From an uncultured Granulosicoccaceae bacterium (GTDB taxonomy: Bacteria > Pseudomonadota > Gammaproteobacteria > CALCKW01), in assembly GCA_937925815.1 (NCBI GenBank), contig CALAMQ010000008.1, positions 1 to 58,288 of the forward strand: a stretch of DNA of 58,288 bases, written 5' to 3'. The notes beneath the pieces are model-generated. The model did no database searches. It was not told where the DNA came from and saw nothing but the letters and a program-made list of their open reading frames with translations. Shown here piece after piece: positions 8,281-17,001 of this stretch (its first letter is position 1; every line of letters starts with the position of its first letter). Both the position numbers and the translations under genes were made by a program.

Positions 8281-9216
8281 ATGAATACCCTGCTTGTGCA
8301 ATCACGTTGGTTCCGGGGCCTGGCATTGGTGTGGGCGAGTTTGGCCATATTGACAAGTGTCACACCCGCAAAGGCTGCCGAGTATCCCGAACTCACAGGT
8401 GCTGTGGTCGACCAAGCGAACCTGCTGTCCACGCCCGCTTGGGCCGAGCTTGAAACGGATCTGCGTAGACACCGCGCCGAGTACGGCCACCACGTCGTTG
8501 TCGCGACCGTGCCGTCACTCGACGGCGTGAACATCGCGCAGTATGCGCTGGGTTTGGCGCGCCACTGGCAACTAGGCGATCAAGGTGTCGATAACGGTGT
8601 GCTCATACTCATAGCTGAACGCGAACGCAGCATGCGCATCGAGGTCGGTTATGGACTCGAGGGCACGCTCACCGATGCGCGTGCAGACAGCATCATTCAG
8701 CGTGAGATCCGACCGGCGCTGCAACGAGGCGATTTTGACACCGGGTTGCGCAACGGCGTTGCCGCCGTCTTCGAGACACTTCGCAGCTCGGACGCAGGTT
8801 CAGCGGCAACCGGTTTAGCGGGGCACTCAAACATGGTTGTCCCGCTCCTCTTTGCGGGGCTGTTCGCGATCGCCCATTTTTTTCGTAAACGGATCGGGTC
8901 CCGCTCCGTCAACACCGTGGTGGTGGCTGGCTTTATTGGTGTGTTTGTCAATGTGGCATCGGGCATGTGGTACGCAGGCGCTGCGGCTGGCATCATCGCA
9001 GCGCTGGTCTTATACAAGCGCGGACTCGGTGCCGCTCGCGCTGGCCAAGGTGCAACCGGCGGCGCCCCACCTCACTACGATCGCTACCACGACCGGTTAA
9101 ACGAGCCGCAGCACCAACACAACGCACAGATGGGGCGTCGTAACAGATCACACAGTGGGTCTAACCGTGGCGGTGGCGGCAGCTTTGGAGGCGGCGGCGC
9201 CTCTGGGAGGTGGTGA
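8281..9216 (+). CDS. Secreted/membrane TPM-domain protein (YgcG-like)
   Basis: This 311-residue protein starts with a signal peptide of about 33 residues ending near TPAKAA. The TPM domain (about 36-170) contains the typical LTGAVVDQANLLS opening and the GVDNGVLILI and RSMRIEVGYGLEGTLTD blocks. Two hydrophobic segments (about 180-240) follow, then a hydrophilic, His/Gln-rich region and a Gly-rich end, GGGGSFGGGGASGRW. TPM (TLP18.3/Psb32/MOLO-1) domains have been linked to phosphatase-like or membrane-repair roles, and bacterial function is poorly known. The second TPM gene starts 1 nt after its stop. The lemA gene that often precedes such pairs is absent; murB is upstream. Confidence 0.88.
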   Translation: MNTLLVQSRWFRGLALVWASLAILTSVTPAKAAEYPELTGAVVDQANLLSTPAWAELETDLRRHRAEYGHHVVVATVPSLDGVNIAQYALGLARHWQLGDQGVDNGVLILIAERERSMRIEVGYGLEGTLTDARADSIIQREIRPALQRGDFDTGLRNGVAAVFETLRSSDAGSAATGLAGHSNMVVPLLFAGLFAIAHFFRKRIGSRSVNTVVVAGFIGVFVNVASGMWYAGAAAGIIAALVLYKRGLGAARAGQGATGGAPPHYDRYHDRLNEPQHQHNAQMGRRNRSHSGSNRGGGGSFGGGGASGRW

Positions 9217-9217
9217 A

Positions 9218-9853
9218 ATGGCCATTCCGTTGAATGACACCGAGCTCGATCAACTCGAGGCCGCAGTACAAGCCGCCGAAGCCGGCTCTGACGGTGAACT
9301 CGTCACAGTCATTGCCGAGCACAGTGACGACGATGACGGCACCTACGACTGTTTGCTGATTGCGGCCGTCGCAGCTCTCATATTACCGGCCCTGCTAGTG
9401 CTGTTTAGCGAAGGCAGCGCGGGTTCGATCTACGCCTTTCAAATGATGGTGTTTTTTGCCGTATTCGCTATTTTGCAGTTTCGTCCGGCGCTCCGCTACC
9501 GCTTGATTCCGCAATCGACACTGCAAGATCGGGTGAGACGACATGCCATCGTACACTTCCACGACAACGCGTTGCATCGGGCACCAAATCGCCTCGGCGT
9601 TGTTATTTTTGTGAGTCTTGCGGAACGGCGAGTGGAGATCCTCGCGGATTGTGGTTTTGACAATACAGTCAGTGCAACCACATGGCGAAATGCTGTCAAT
9701 GCGCTGGTGTCACGTGTTCAGCGAGGTGAACTGCACCAGGGTCTGTGCGAAACCGTAAGAGCCTGTTCAATAGCGATGGCGCAAGCTGCACCTGCAACGC
9801 AAGTGTCTCAAAACGTCTTGCCAGATCGCTTGGTGATCGTCTCTCGGAGCTGA
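9218..9853 (+). CDS. Second TPM-domain membrane protein
   Basis: This 211-residue partner begins at ATG 9218, after the ribosome-binding site GGGAGG at the end of the preceding gene; a longer frame from 9155 would overlap that gene and is unlikely. It lacks a signal peptide. A short acidic region (residues 24-40, SDGELVTVIAEHSDDDDG) precedes two membrane helices at about 45-90. The TPM domain resumes with HDNALHRAPNRLGVVIFVSLAERRV and a cysteine-containing ILADCGFD. This split arrangement is characteristic of the second gene of lemA-tpm-tpm clusters. The role is unknown. Confidence 0.85.
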   Translation: MAIPLNDTELDQLEAAVQAAEAGSDGELVTVIAEHSDDDDGTYDCLLIAAVAALILPALLVLFSEGSAGSIYAFQMMVFFAVFAILQFRPALRYRLIPQSTLQDRVRRHAIVHFHDNALHRAPNRLGVVIFVSLAERRVEILADCGFDNTVSATTWRNAVNALVSRVQRGELHQGLCETVRACSIAMAQAAPATQVSQNVLPDRLVIVSRS

Positions 9854-9913
9854 CATGACGCACACTGACGCCCATTCGACGTCCCAGTGTGCGAAGTCAG
9901 CGCTGTGTAGCGC
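9851..9913. terminator. Bidirectional terminator candidate between convergent genes
   Basis: CGCACACTG at 9859-9867 is perfectly complementary to CAGTGTGCG at 9885-9893. Pairing can extend to an outer TGAC/GTCA (9851-9854 with 9896-9899) and an inner ACG/CGT. A second hairpin, GCGCT-GTGT-AGCGC, occupies 9900-9913. They lie between the convergent TPM and marR genes. No T-run is present on either strand. Confidence 0.5.
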
Positions 9914-9919
9914 AGCCCT

Positions 9920-10399
9920 CTAGCGAGTCAGTTTACCGAGCAATCGCAACAGTTCCGCGCGCTCTTGCTCGTTAAAATCTGCCAGTGCTCGCTCTTGGAT
10001 GTCCTGCCCGACCACCATGGCTTCAAGCATGGTCTGGTGCCCAGACTCCGTGAGCGTCAGCTGTACCCGTCGCCGGTCAACTTCATCTGGCACACGCTCA
10101 ATCAAGCCACGTTGCACCAGTCGGGTGACAACGCCCTGGGTAGTCGCTGGGTCCATATCAATTAACCGACCCAACTGGTTTTGCGACACGCGCCCCTGCT
10201 CCCGCAGCCGCAACAACGCATTGTACTGCGGTGCTGTGAGCTGACTCACAGTCATCATTTGCTGGAACAAACTTGTCAGGTGCTGATGTGCACGGCGCAG
10301 CAAAAAAGCGAGCTGATCGTCCAATGCCAGTGGCGTGAGCGAGGGTGGCCGTTGCTGCTGAGATCGGACGAGCGTGTCTGGTGTGTCATCACTTTGCAT
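9920..10399 (-). CDS. MarR-family transcriptional regulator
   Basis: This 159-residue winged-helix repressor carries a MarR core at about 30-155. The helix-turn-helix is in LTAPQYNALLRLREQ...VSQNQLGRLIDMDPATTQGVVTRL, and the wing is in DEVDRRRVQLTLTESG. Proteins of this family bind short dyads as dimers and are often released by aromatic ligands. Translation starts at ATG 10399 behind GGAAGG. The gene is divergent from moxR, with 354 bp between them, so self-regulation and control of the neighbour are plausible but unproven. The ligand cannot be inferred. Confidence 0.9.
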   Translation of the reverse strand: MQSDDTPDTLVRSQQQRPPSLTPLALDDQLAFLLRRAHQHLTSLFQQMMTVSQLTAPQYNALLRLREQGRVSQNQLGRLIDMDPATTQGVVTRLVQRGLIERVPDEVDRRRVQLTLTESGHQTMLEAMVVGQDIQERALADFNEQERAELLRLLGKLTR

Positions 10400-10753
10400 T
10401 GCGAATTACCTTCCGTAGTCAAATGTGTACATCGACAGACCAGTCTCAAGCCGATGATAGAATCTGTCGCGTCAAATGCTTTCATGCAATAAATTTGCAA
10501 CTGACTTCAACGTCTCTAGAGAAGCGCTATTGGTTAGCACTACTAGCCTAAAACCATTCTTAGCCTAAGCAATTCCGTAGATCAAGACCACAAATGGGCT
10601 GTTATGGTCAATTTATGAGCAATCTGTCGGTTTTTGCCGTGCCGGTAATACACTGAGCACGTCTGGGGCCAATTTTTCGTCAATTTCACCAAGGCGAGAC
10701 AGTTTGCGTCACCACCGTTACCATGACCCATCTCTGACGCCAAATCTAATCCG
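10400..10753. promoter_or_regulatory. 354-bp divergent control region between marR and moxR
   Basis: No gene is seen here. The region is AT-richer than its surroundings. TGCAA-N5-TTGCA at 10485-10499 is a short dyad of the kind MarR proteins bind. An exact direct repeat, TAGCCTAA, occurs at 10544-10551 and 10561-10568, 17 bp apart start to start. A weaker TTGCA/TGCGAA pairing overlaps the marR start codon near 10395. I could not place convincing -35/-10 pairs. Confidence 0.4.
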
Positions 10754-11611
10754 ATGCCAACGCACACACCTTTCGACAGCACAGCCACCTACATCGCAAC
10801 TGACGAACTCAAAACGGCGGTGAACGCCGCTCTGACACTGGGGCGACCGCTGCTGGTCAAAGGTGAGCCTGGCACCGGCAAAACGCAATTGGCAGAGGAA
10901 GTGGCCGAATCGCTCGGCCGTCCATTGCTGCGCTGGCATGTGAAATCCACCACCAAGGCCCAAATGGGTCTCTACGAATACGATGCAGTCTCACGCTTGC
11001 GTGATTCACAACTCGGTGATTCACGTGTTAATGAAATCGCCAACTACATCGTCCAAGGCGTGCTGTGGCAGGCATTTGCGAGCCCCTCACCCTGTGTTGT
11101 GCTGATTGATGAAATCGACAAAGCTGACATTGAATTTCCAAACGACTTGCTGCTAGAGCTCGATCGCATGGAGTTTTTCGTGCACGAGACGCAGACGCAC
11201 ATACGCGCGCAACATCGACCACTTGTGATCATCACGTCAAACAACGAAAAAGAATTGCCAGACGCCTTTTTGCGCCGTTGTTTTTTTCATTACATCCGAT
11301 TTCCAGACGCCGACACCCTCTCTCGCATCGTCGACGTGCACCACCCCAACGTGAAGAAAGAACTTCTCGCCGAGGCATTGAAATTGTTTTTTGAAGTGCG
11401 CGAAACGCCCGGCCTGAAGAAAAAACCCTCGACCTCTGAGCTCATTGACTGGCTCAAGTTATTGCTTGCAGAGGACATCCCAATTGAAAAACTGCGTGCA
11501 CATGATGACGCCAGCCTGCTGCCAACGCTGCACGGCGCCCTGCTGAAGAACGAACAAGATGTGCACCTCTTTGAGCGGCTGATGTTCATGCACAAACGCC
11601 AGAATCGATGA
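10754..11611 (+). CDS. MoxR-type AAA+ ATPase
   Basis: This 285-residue ATPase has Walker A GEPGTGKT at 37-44, Walker B VVLIDEIDKAD around 116-123, sensor-1 TSNN at 161-164 and an Arg finger region in DAFLRRC (174-175). MoxR ATPases work with VWA-domain partners as chaperones that insert cofactors or mature enzyme complexes; E. coli RavA-ViaA and the CoxD-CoxE pair are examples. The VWA gene begins 7 nt after this stop, which supports such a pairing. No oxidoreductase genes are adjacent, so the client is unknown. Confidence 0.92.
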   Translation: MPTHTPFDSTATYIATDELKTAVNAALTLGRPLLVKGEPGTGKTQLAEEVAESLGRPLLRWHVKSTTKAQMGLYEYDAVSRLRDSQLGDSRVNEIANYIVQGVLWQAFASPSPCVVLIDEIDKADIEFPNDLLLELDRMEFFVHETQTHIRAQHRPLVIITSNNEKELPDAFLRRCFFHYIRFPDADTLSRIVDVHHPNVKKELLAEALKLFFEVRETPGLKKKPSTSELIDWLKLLLAEDIPIEKLRAHDDASLLPTLHGALLKNEQDVHLFERLMFMHKRQNR

Positions 11612-11618
11612 CTAAACC

Positions 11619-12824
11619 GTGTTCATCGCGCTTTTCCTGAAGCTCAGGCGTGGCGGAGTCCCTGTCAGCCTGACCGAGCTCATCGCCCTATTGGACTGCG
11701 TCAAGGCCGGCCTTGCCAATGAAAGCCTGACCGGCTTTTACGACATCGCACGCGTTTGCCTGGTCAAAGACGAGCGGCACTACGACCGCTTCGATCGAAT
11801 CTTCGGCGAGCACTTTGCCGGCATTGAAAGCGCCTTTGGCAATCTCATGGATACCCTCCCGGCCGATTGGCTCGCGCACGAGGCCGAGAGACTCTTCAGT
11901 CGAGAAGAGCTCGAATCCCTGCAACGGTTCTCCAGCCTAGATGAGTTGCTTGACACTTTGCGCCAGCGGTTGGAGGAACAGTCCGAGCGCCATGAAGGTG
12001 GCAGCAAGTGGGTTGGTACAGGTGGCACATCCCCGTTTGGTGCAGCGGGCACCCACCCTGAAGGCGTGCGTATTGGTCAGCAACAAGGACGCAATCGCAG
12101 CGCGGTTAAAGTGTGGGATCGCCGAGAATTTCGCAATCTCGATGACACCGTCGAACTCGGCACGCGCAACATCAAAATGGCGCTGCGCCGACTTCGGCAA
12201 TTCGCGCGCAACGGGGCGCCAGACGAATTCGATCTCAACGGCACCGTTCAAGCCACCGCCGAGCAAGCCGGGCTGCTCGATGTCAAAATGGTGCCGGCGC
12301 GGCGCAACGCAATCAAAGTCATCCTGTGCCTCGATATCGGCGGTTCAATGGACCCGCACATCGCACACTGTGAAACGCTATTTTCCGCTGCACGTGCTGA
12401 ATTCAAGCATCTCGAACACGTCTATTTTCACAATTGCCCCTACGAACGCATGTGGCGGGACAACAGACGGCGTGACCACCAGACCGTGAACACACTGGAA
12501 TTGATTCGAACCTACGGGCGAGATTACAAACTGATATTCGTCGGTGACGCGAGCATGAGCCCATACGAAATCACAGCACCCGGTGGCAGCGTCGAGCACT
12601 GGAACGAAGAATCGGGAGAGGTTTGGATGCAACGCCTCTTAAACCATTTTTCGCACGCCGTGTGGCTCAACCCCGAACCCGAACCTTACTGGCAGAGCGT
12701 GCAAAGCACCCGCCACATCTATCAACAAATGCAAGGCCGCATGTTCGCGTTGACCCCACGCGGCATTGAAAGCGCGATGGCAAGCTTGCTCAAACGGACC
12801 GCGCCACCAAGCGTGCTCGTCTGA
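11619..12824 (+). CDS. CoxE-like VWA-domain protein, partner of the MoxR ATPase
   Basis: This 401-residue soluble protein starts at GTG 11619, 7 nt after moxR. The N-terminal half (about 1-125) is the helical CoxE region, beginning FIALFLKLRRGGVPVSLTE. The C-terminal VWA domain begins near residue 228 and has a modified metal site, LDIGGSMD (Asp239, Ser243), where DxSxS is usual. The YFHNCPYERMW block and the VFVGDASM-like segment (IFVGDASMSPYE) are typical of this subfamily. It probably acts with the ATPase in maturing a client protein. Confidence 0.9.
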   Translation: MFIALFLKLRRGGVPVSLTELIALLDCVKAGLANESLTGFYDIARVCLVKDERHYDRFDRIFGEHFAGIESAFGNLMDTLPADWLAHEAERLFSREELESLQRFSSLDELLDTLRQRLEEQSERHEGGSKWVGTGGTSPFGAAGTHPEGVRIGQQQGRNRSAVKVWDRREFRNLDDTVELGTRNIKMALRRLRQFARNGAPDEFDLNGTVQATAEQAGLLDVKMVPARRNAIKVILCLDIGGSMDPHIAHCETLFSAARAEFKHLEHVYFHNCPYERMWRDNRRRDHQTVNTLELIRTYGRDYKLIFVGDASMSPYEITAPGGSVEHWNEESGEVWMQRLLNHFSHAVWLNPEPEPYWQSVQSTRHIYQQMQGRMFALTPRGIESAMASLLKRTAPPSVLV

Positions 12825-12836
12825 CGACAATTGGAT

Positions 12837-14057
12837 TTAGACTTCGCGTCGACCTGTCGCAAAACGGCCCCAAAGGGCGGCCAATGGGCTCGGCAAACTG
12901 TACTCGTTGCCCGCCGCCGGCACCTGCGGCACGCATTGCGCGAGCAGCAAAGAACACACAGCAATTGCGGCCCCAATCAGAAACACGGCGCCTGAGGAGC
13001 CTGTGACCCACAGCACCCCAAGTGCGGCTGGCAAGCCGACCGCGGCGATGTGATTGATCGTGAAGGCCACCCCTGCACTCGGTGCAATATCTGCGGGATC
13101 AGCAATTTTCTGAAAGTAGGTCTTAAGCGCAATGGCCAGTGCAAACAGCGCGTGATCAACAATAAATAACAACACTGCGATCGCCGCGTGATTCACAACC
13201 GCATAGGCGACAAAAACGGCGATCAGCCCAAGGTATTCAACGGTCAACGCGCGCCGCTCCCCCACCCTGTCAATCCAAGCCCCTAACCGCGGTGCGAGAA
13301 AAAAATTCAGTATGCCGTTTACCAGAAACATCAGCGCAACCGACGAGGCACTGAAGTCAAATTTCTCGACCATCAAAAACGCGGCAAAGACGATAAAGAT
13401 CTGTCGCCGAGCACCTGACAAAAAGGTCAATAGATAATACAAGCTGTAACGCCGTCGTAGCACCAGCGACCGGTTTTGCTCGACCGGTTGCGCAAGCACC
13501 GGAAATGCGCGAGCGCAATACAGCACAATACTCATCGTTAAACCGCCGCCACACAGGAGCACAACTTCCAGCGGCACATTCATCCACACAAGCGTAAACA
13601 CAAGCGCGTAAGCAATCAGACCTGAAATTGATCCAGCCGCAACCAACCGGCCAAACCACAACCCGGCTGAATCGCGTTCAAGCCACTGCATTTGCAATGA
13701 CTGATTGACCGTCTCGTAGTAGTGGAATCCAATCGACGCCAACACCGTGGTCAGATAGAGGCCAAGGGCATCTGGAAAAAAACCGGTAATTGCAGTGCCG
13801 ACGCCCAGCACTGCCAGCGAGAGCAAGGCCAACGGCTGCTCGCGGATGAAGGGCAATAAAAACACCACGGCAAATGCCATGAAACCTGGCACCTCGCGCA
13901 AGCTCTGCAAAAGCCCTATTTCAGCACCGGAAAACGCGGCGCGCTCGACCGCGAAATTGTTGATAACCACTAGCCACGTGCTGAAAGCCAATGGCATGGC
14001 CAACGCCATGAGGAACAACAGGCGAATCTGCGGGGGAGCGTCGGACAGCCAGCGCAT
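12837..14057 (-). CDS. Major facilitator superfamily transporter
   Basis: This 406-residue inner-membrane protein has about 12 hydrophobic helices with the two-half MFS layout. The cytoplasmic loop between halves (about 190-210) is basic (NRSLVLRRRY). The second half opens with the LGAWIDRVGERRAL loop, a degenerate version of the MFS G-x-x-x-D-R motif. No substrate-specific motif is recognised. It lies 12 bp from the convergent VWA gene and 57 bp downstream of the double-receiver protein on the same strand, so the two could share a transcript. Confidence 0.85.
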   Translation of the reverse strand: MRWLSDAPPQIRLLFLMALAMPLAFSTWLVVINNFAVERAAFSGAEIGLLQSLREVPGFMAFAVVFLLPFIREQPLALLSLAVLGVGTAITGFFPDALGLYLTTVLASIGFHYYETVNQSLQMQWLERDSAGLWFGRLVAAGSISGLIAYALVFTLVWMNVPLEVVLLCGGGLTMSIVLYCARAFPVLAQPVEQNRSLVLRRRYSLYYLLTFLSGARRQIFIVFAAFLMVEKFDFSASSVALMFLVNGILNFFLAPRLGAWIDRVGERRALTVEYLGLIAVFVAYAVVNHAAIAVLLFIVDHALFALAIALKTYFQKIADPADIAPSAGVAFTINHIAAVGLPAALGVLWVTGSSGAVFLIGAAIAVCSLLLAQCVPQVPAAGNEYSLPSPLAALWGRFATGRREV

Positions 14058-14114
14058 CGATTATCAGCCTTGATATGTGGTGTGAGGCCGCGGCTCAAGG
14101 CCGCGCCATTCAGA

Positions 14115-15674
14115 CTAGACCGTGCGGCTGTCGGCGTTGAGCACAACGCCTCGACTGGCTAGATAGACATGGTTTTGGCCGCGGTCGCGTGCCTGCATTG
14201 CACCGTCGCGTGCCACGCGCAATGCCTCGGCGTCTCGGGTGTCTGGCTCGTCGACCGGCACCAGCGCACCGTGACTGTGTAAGGCTATTTGGCCAAAGGT
14301 CTGGCCGATGCCAACAACCGTCATCATCAGCTGTTTAGCCGCGACAATACCGGCAGCCTCCGTGCGGTGGGCGAGCACAATGCTGAACAACCCGTTACCC
14401 AGGTATTCGATTCGATCGGCTTGAATCACACGCTGTTGCAAGCGTTGACTGAGCATTTCGACCAATTTGGAGTTTGCCGCGATACTGACTGGCTGCCCGC
14501 GCGGAGAGCTGAATTCAGCGGCAATTAACAACAAGCTGAACTGCACCGGGGAGCTCGACGGCACCGCGCTCGCGCGCTCGACTTGCGGCCGCTGCAACAA
14601 CGAGGACCCATCTGGCAACACCCGACTCTGCCAGCCTGCACCCGATGCCGTAGAACCGCCGGTAATGCCCGCCAGCAATACTTGGCCGGTCTCGCCAGCA
14701 AAGCATGGGTGAAGCGCGGTCAGGGCCACACCGGCCGCTACGGGCTGCTCAGGGTCCAGACCCAACTCTTGTCGTGCCAAAGTACTGAGATCGATCACGT
14801 CACCGTGTCGGTCAATGTGGACCCAACGTTGTGGCAACGCGTGCACCATGGACGACAGCGTTTCGACCCGATCTTGCCAGCGGGCTCGGCTGGCGAGGAG
14901 CCTGGCGATGCCGTCGAGTCGGGCCAACAGCAAATCCCCAGGCTCGCTCTTAAACAAGCAGGCCACTGCGCCTGCGGCAAGACTCTGCTGAATGATGTGG
15001 TCTGCGTAGTTACTGGTCAGCACTGCACAAGCGAGATCACCGCCGGCGGCACTGATCAGTTGCTTGATCAATGTGTCGCCAGTTTGTTCGCCAAGGTAGA
15101 AATCGACCACAGCGATATCAAAATCTGCCTCACTCACTGCATCGAGCGCATCTCGCGCAGACGCCACCACCTCCACACGGTAACCGTGCAGACGCAGGAG
15201 ATCGCCAAAAGCGAGCCGAATGCTCGGTGAATCGTCAACCACCAATACGCTAAGACCGCCGTCATTCGCAGCCACATCGTGCCCGGACAGGGGATCGCCA
15301 CCGAGCAAGCGCTTGAGCGCTTCACCCGCGTTGCGTTGATGACGCCAGTCCAGCATGCGTGAGCGCTCGCGCGCATCGACCCAAGCCCGCGCGCCAGAGC
15401 GTTTAGCGCGGCTGAGCACCATCACTGGCAAGTCGTGGTGATCCGGCTGTTCAAGCAGCGCCATGAGCCGCAACATGCTGTCGTCGGGCGTATCTGGCCA
15501 ACTCACCACCACGCCTTCGAGTGCGTGTTCAAGGTCAGTGTGTCGAGCCGCCAGCGCGCGCTCGGCTGCGTCCGCGCTCTCGGCCACGACCACACCGAAA
15601 CCGGCGGCTTCGAGGGTGTTATTGAGCACATAGCGTTGTGTCGCAGATGGCTCAATCGTGAGGATTTGTTGCAT
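14115..15674 (-). CDS. Signalling protein: pseudo-receiver, receiver, PAS-like region and degenerate GGDEF domain
   Basis: I chose ATG 15674 (519 residues) over an upstream start because the receiver fold starts there with QQILTIEPSATQR. The first receiver-like domain (1-125) lacks the acidic pair (EP instead) and has Ser58 where the phospho-Asp should be. The second (142-262) is canonical: Asp147-Asp148, phospho-acceptor Asp191 in VVDFYLGEQTGD, and Lys242. A PAS-like region spans about 265-370. The C-terminal domain (about 375-510) resembles a diguanylate cyclase, but the GGDEF signature is replaced in EYLGNGLFSIV, so it should be inactive. A c-di-GMP- or protein-sensing role is inference. 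It lies 114 bp downstream of the aminotransferase gene. Confidence 0.82.
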   Translation of the reverse strand: MQQILTIEPSATQRYVLNNTLEAAGFGVVVAESADAAERALAARHTDLEHALEGVVVSWPDTPDDSMLRLMALLEQPDHHDLPVMVLSRAKRSGARAWVDARERSRMLDWRHQRNAGEALKRLLGGDPLSGHDVAANDGGLSVLVVDDSPSIRLAFGDLLRLHGYRVEVVASARDALDAVSEADFDIAVVDFYLGEQTGDTLIKQLISAAGGDLACAVLTSNYADHIIQQSLAAGAVACLFKSEPGDLLLARLDGIARLLASRARWQDRVETLSSMVHALPQRWVHIDRHGDVIDLSTLARQELGLDPEQPVAAGVALTALHPCFAGETGQVLLAGITGGSTASGAGWQSRVLPDGSSLLQRPQVERASAVPSSSPVQFSLLLIAAEFSSPRGQPVSIAANSKLVEMLSQRLQQRVIQADRIEYLGNGLFSIVLAHRTEAAGIVAAKQLMMTVVGIGQTFGQIALHSHGALVPVDEPDTRDAEALRVARDGAMQARDRGQNHVYLASRGVVLNADSRTV

Positions 15675-15788
15675 GGTGTTTAAGTCACTCGAGGTCGCAT
15701 CGCCAACACCCCATCGCCCGGCCACGCCGCTACAGCATACCTCATGCACACCTCGATGCGACAAAAGTCTGGCGGTGTGGCGAACCGA

Positions 15789-16976
15789 TTAACTCGTCGC
15801 CTCGGACACGGACGCCAAAATGATCTCGCCAATCAATTCACAGTCAGCTGCACTGATGGTCAGGGGAATGCGGATGTCGAACAGGGTCGAGAGCACGCGC
15901 TCAGTTGCTGGCAGCGACTGCGAGTCAACGTAGCGCCACGAACTGTGGCGACTGGTATAACCGTGCGGCTGGGGTGCGCCGAACCACTTCAATTCCACGC
16001 CGCGTGCACGCGCGACCGAGACCAGCGTTTCACACTGTGCTGCACTCGCTCGAGGCACCCTAAACTGCAACGAGCTGCCGACAAATTGCTCCTGCGGCGG
16101 ACGTTCGCGTAGCCGCAATGCATTGCCACGTCGCAGCACTGCTTCCAAGGCACGGTAACGCTCTCCCCAACGCATCACCTGTGCATCGAGATCCGCCAAT
16201 TGGGGGCGCAGAATAGCTGCTCTGAGTTCATCCAAGCGACCGGAGCAATTGGGCATCTCAAATTTGGCGTCGGCAAAGTCTTCAGCCTGCGGTCCGGACC
16301 CGTGCCGCTCATAGAGCATGTATGAACCCGAGGCCACGGTTGCGCGGGCGGCCAGCGTTTTGTCGCGGGTGATCAACAGCCCACCTTCGCCGGAATTGAT
16401 GTGCTTATAGGTTTGTGTACTGAAACAGGCAGCGAGGCCAAAATTACCGCTGCGCGTGCCATTCCAGGAGGCGCCCATGGTGTGAGCACAATCTTCGATC
16501 AAGGCGACGCCATGCGCATCTAACAAGTCCTGCAACAAACCCATATCGACAAGGTGTCCGCGCATGTGCGAGAGCATGAGTACACGCGCGCCGGACTGGG
16601 TGATTTTGCGCTCGAGATCCGCGAGGTCGATCACTGTGTCGTCATCGCACTCGACCAACACCGCTCGACCACCGGCGTGCGCGATCGAACCCGGCACAGG
16701 CGCCAAGGTGTAGGCATTGGTCAACACCGGCTCGCCAGGCTCGAGTCCAAACGCGAGCAGCGACAAAAAAAGGGCATAACCACCCGAGGTGCATGCAATG
16801 CAGTAGGGACTGCCCTGCCACGCGGCAAATTCACGCTCAAGTGCCGCGGCTTCGCTCTCGTGCTCACCCGTTTGGTAACGGTGCAAACGGCCAGTTCGCA
16901 ACAGCTCAATAGCGCGCTCAATCGAGGCCTCGGGCAACCCCTCTTGCCGTGTCAGATCCCCGTCAAAGCGCTGCAT
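15789..16976 (-). CDS. DegT/DnrJ/EryC1/StrS-family PLP aminotransferase
   Basis: This 395-residue aminotransferase has fold-type-I PLP features. CTSGGYALFLSLLA binds phosphate, EDCAHTMGAS carries the pyridine-N Asp162, and the PLP-binding Lys191 lies in STQTYKHINSGEGG. Members usually aminate nucleotide-linked keto-sugars, but a few act on inositol-type or amino-acid substrates. No sugar-nucleotide genes surround it. It follows the response regulator by 25 bp on the same strand behind GGGAG, and so seems to belong to the two-component operon. The substrate is unknown. Confidence 0.88.
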   Translation of the reverse strand: MQRFDGDLTRQEGLPEASIERAIELLRTGRLHRYQTGEHESEAAALEREFAAWQGSPYCIACTSGGYALFLSLLAFGLEPGEPVLTNAYTLAPVPGSIAHAGGRAVLVECDDDTVIDLADLERKITQSGARVLMLSHMRGHLVDMGLLQDLLDAHGVALIEDCAHTMGASWNGTRSGNFGLAACFSTQTYKHINSGEGGLLITRDKTLAARATVASGSYMLYERHGSGPQAEDFADAKFEMPNCSGRLDELRAAILRPQLADLDAQVMRWGERYRALEAVLRRGNALRLRERPPQEQFVGSSLQFRVPRASAAQCETLVSVARARGVELKWFGAPQPHGYTSRHSSWRYVDSQSLPATERVLSTLFDIRIPLTISAADCELIGEIILASVSEATS

Positions 16977-17001
16977 CGTGTCTCCCGCGACGCCTCACGC
17001 G

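Noticed and set aside
9155-9217. Upstream start for the second TPM gene
   Set aside because: It would overlap the Gly-rich end of the first gene; ATG 9218 follows a good GGGAGG ribosome-binding site.
14583-15230. Plus-strand frame (215 codons) opposite the receiver/GGDEF gene
   Set aside because: It lies antisense to conserved receiver motifs and has composition typical of a shadow frame.
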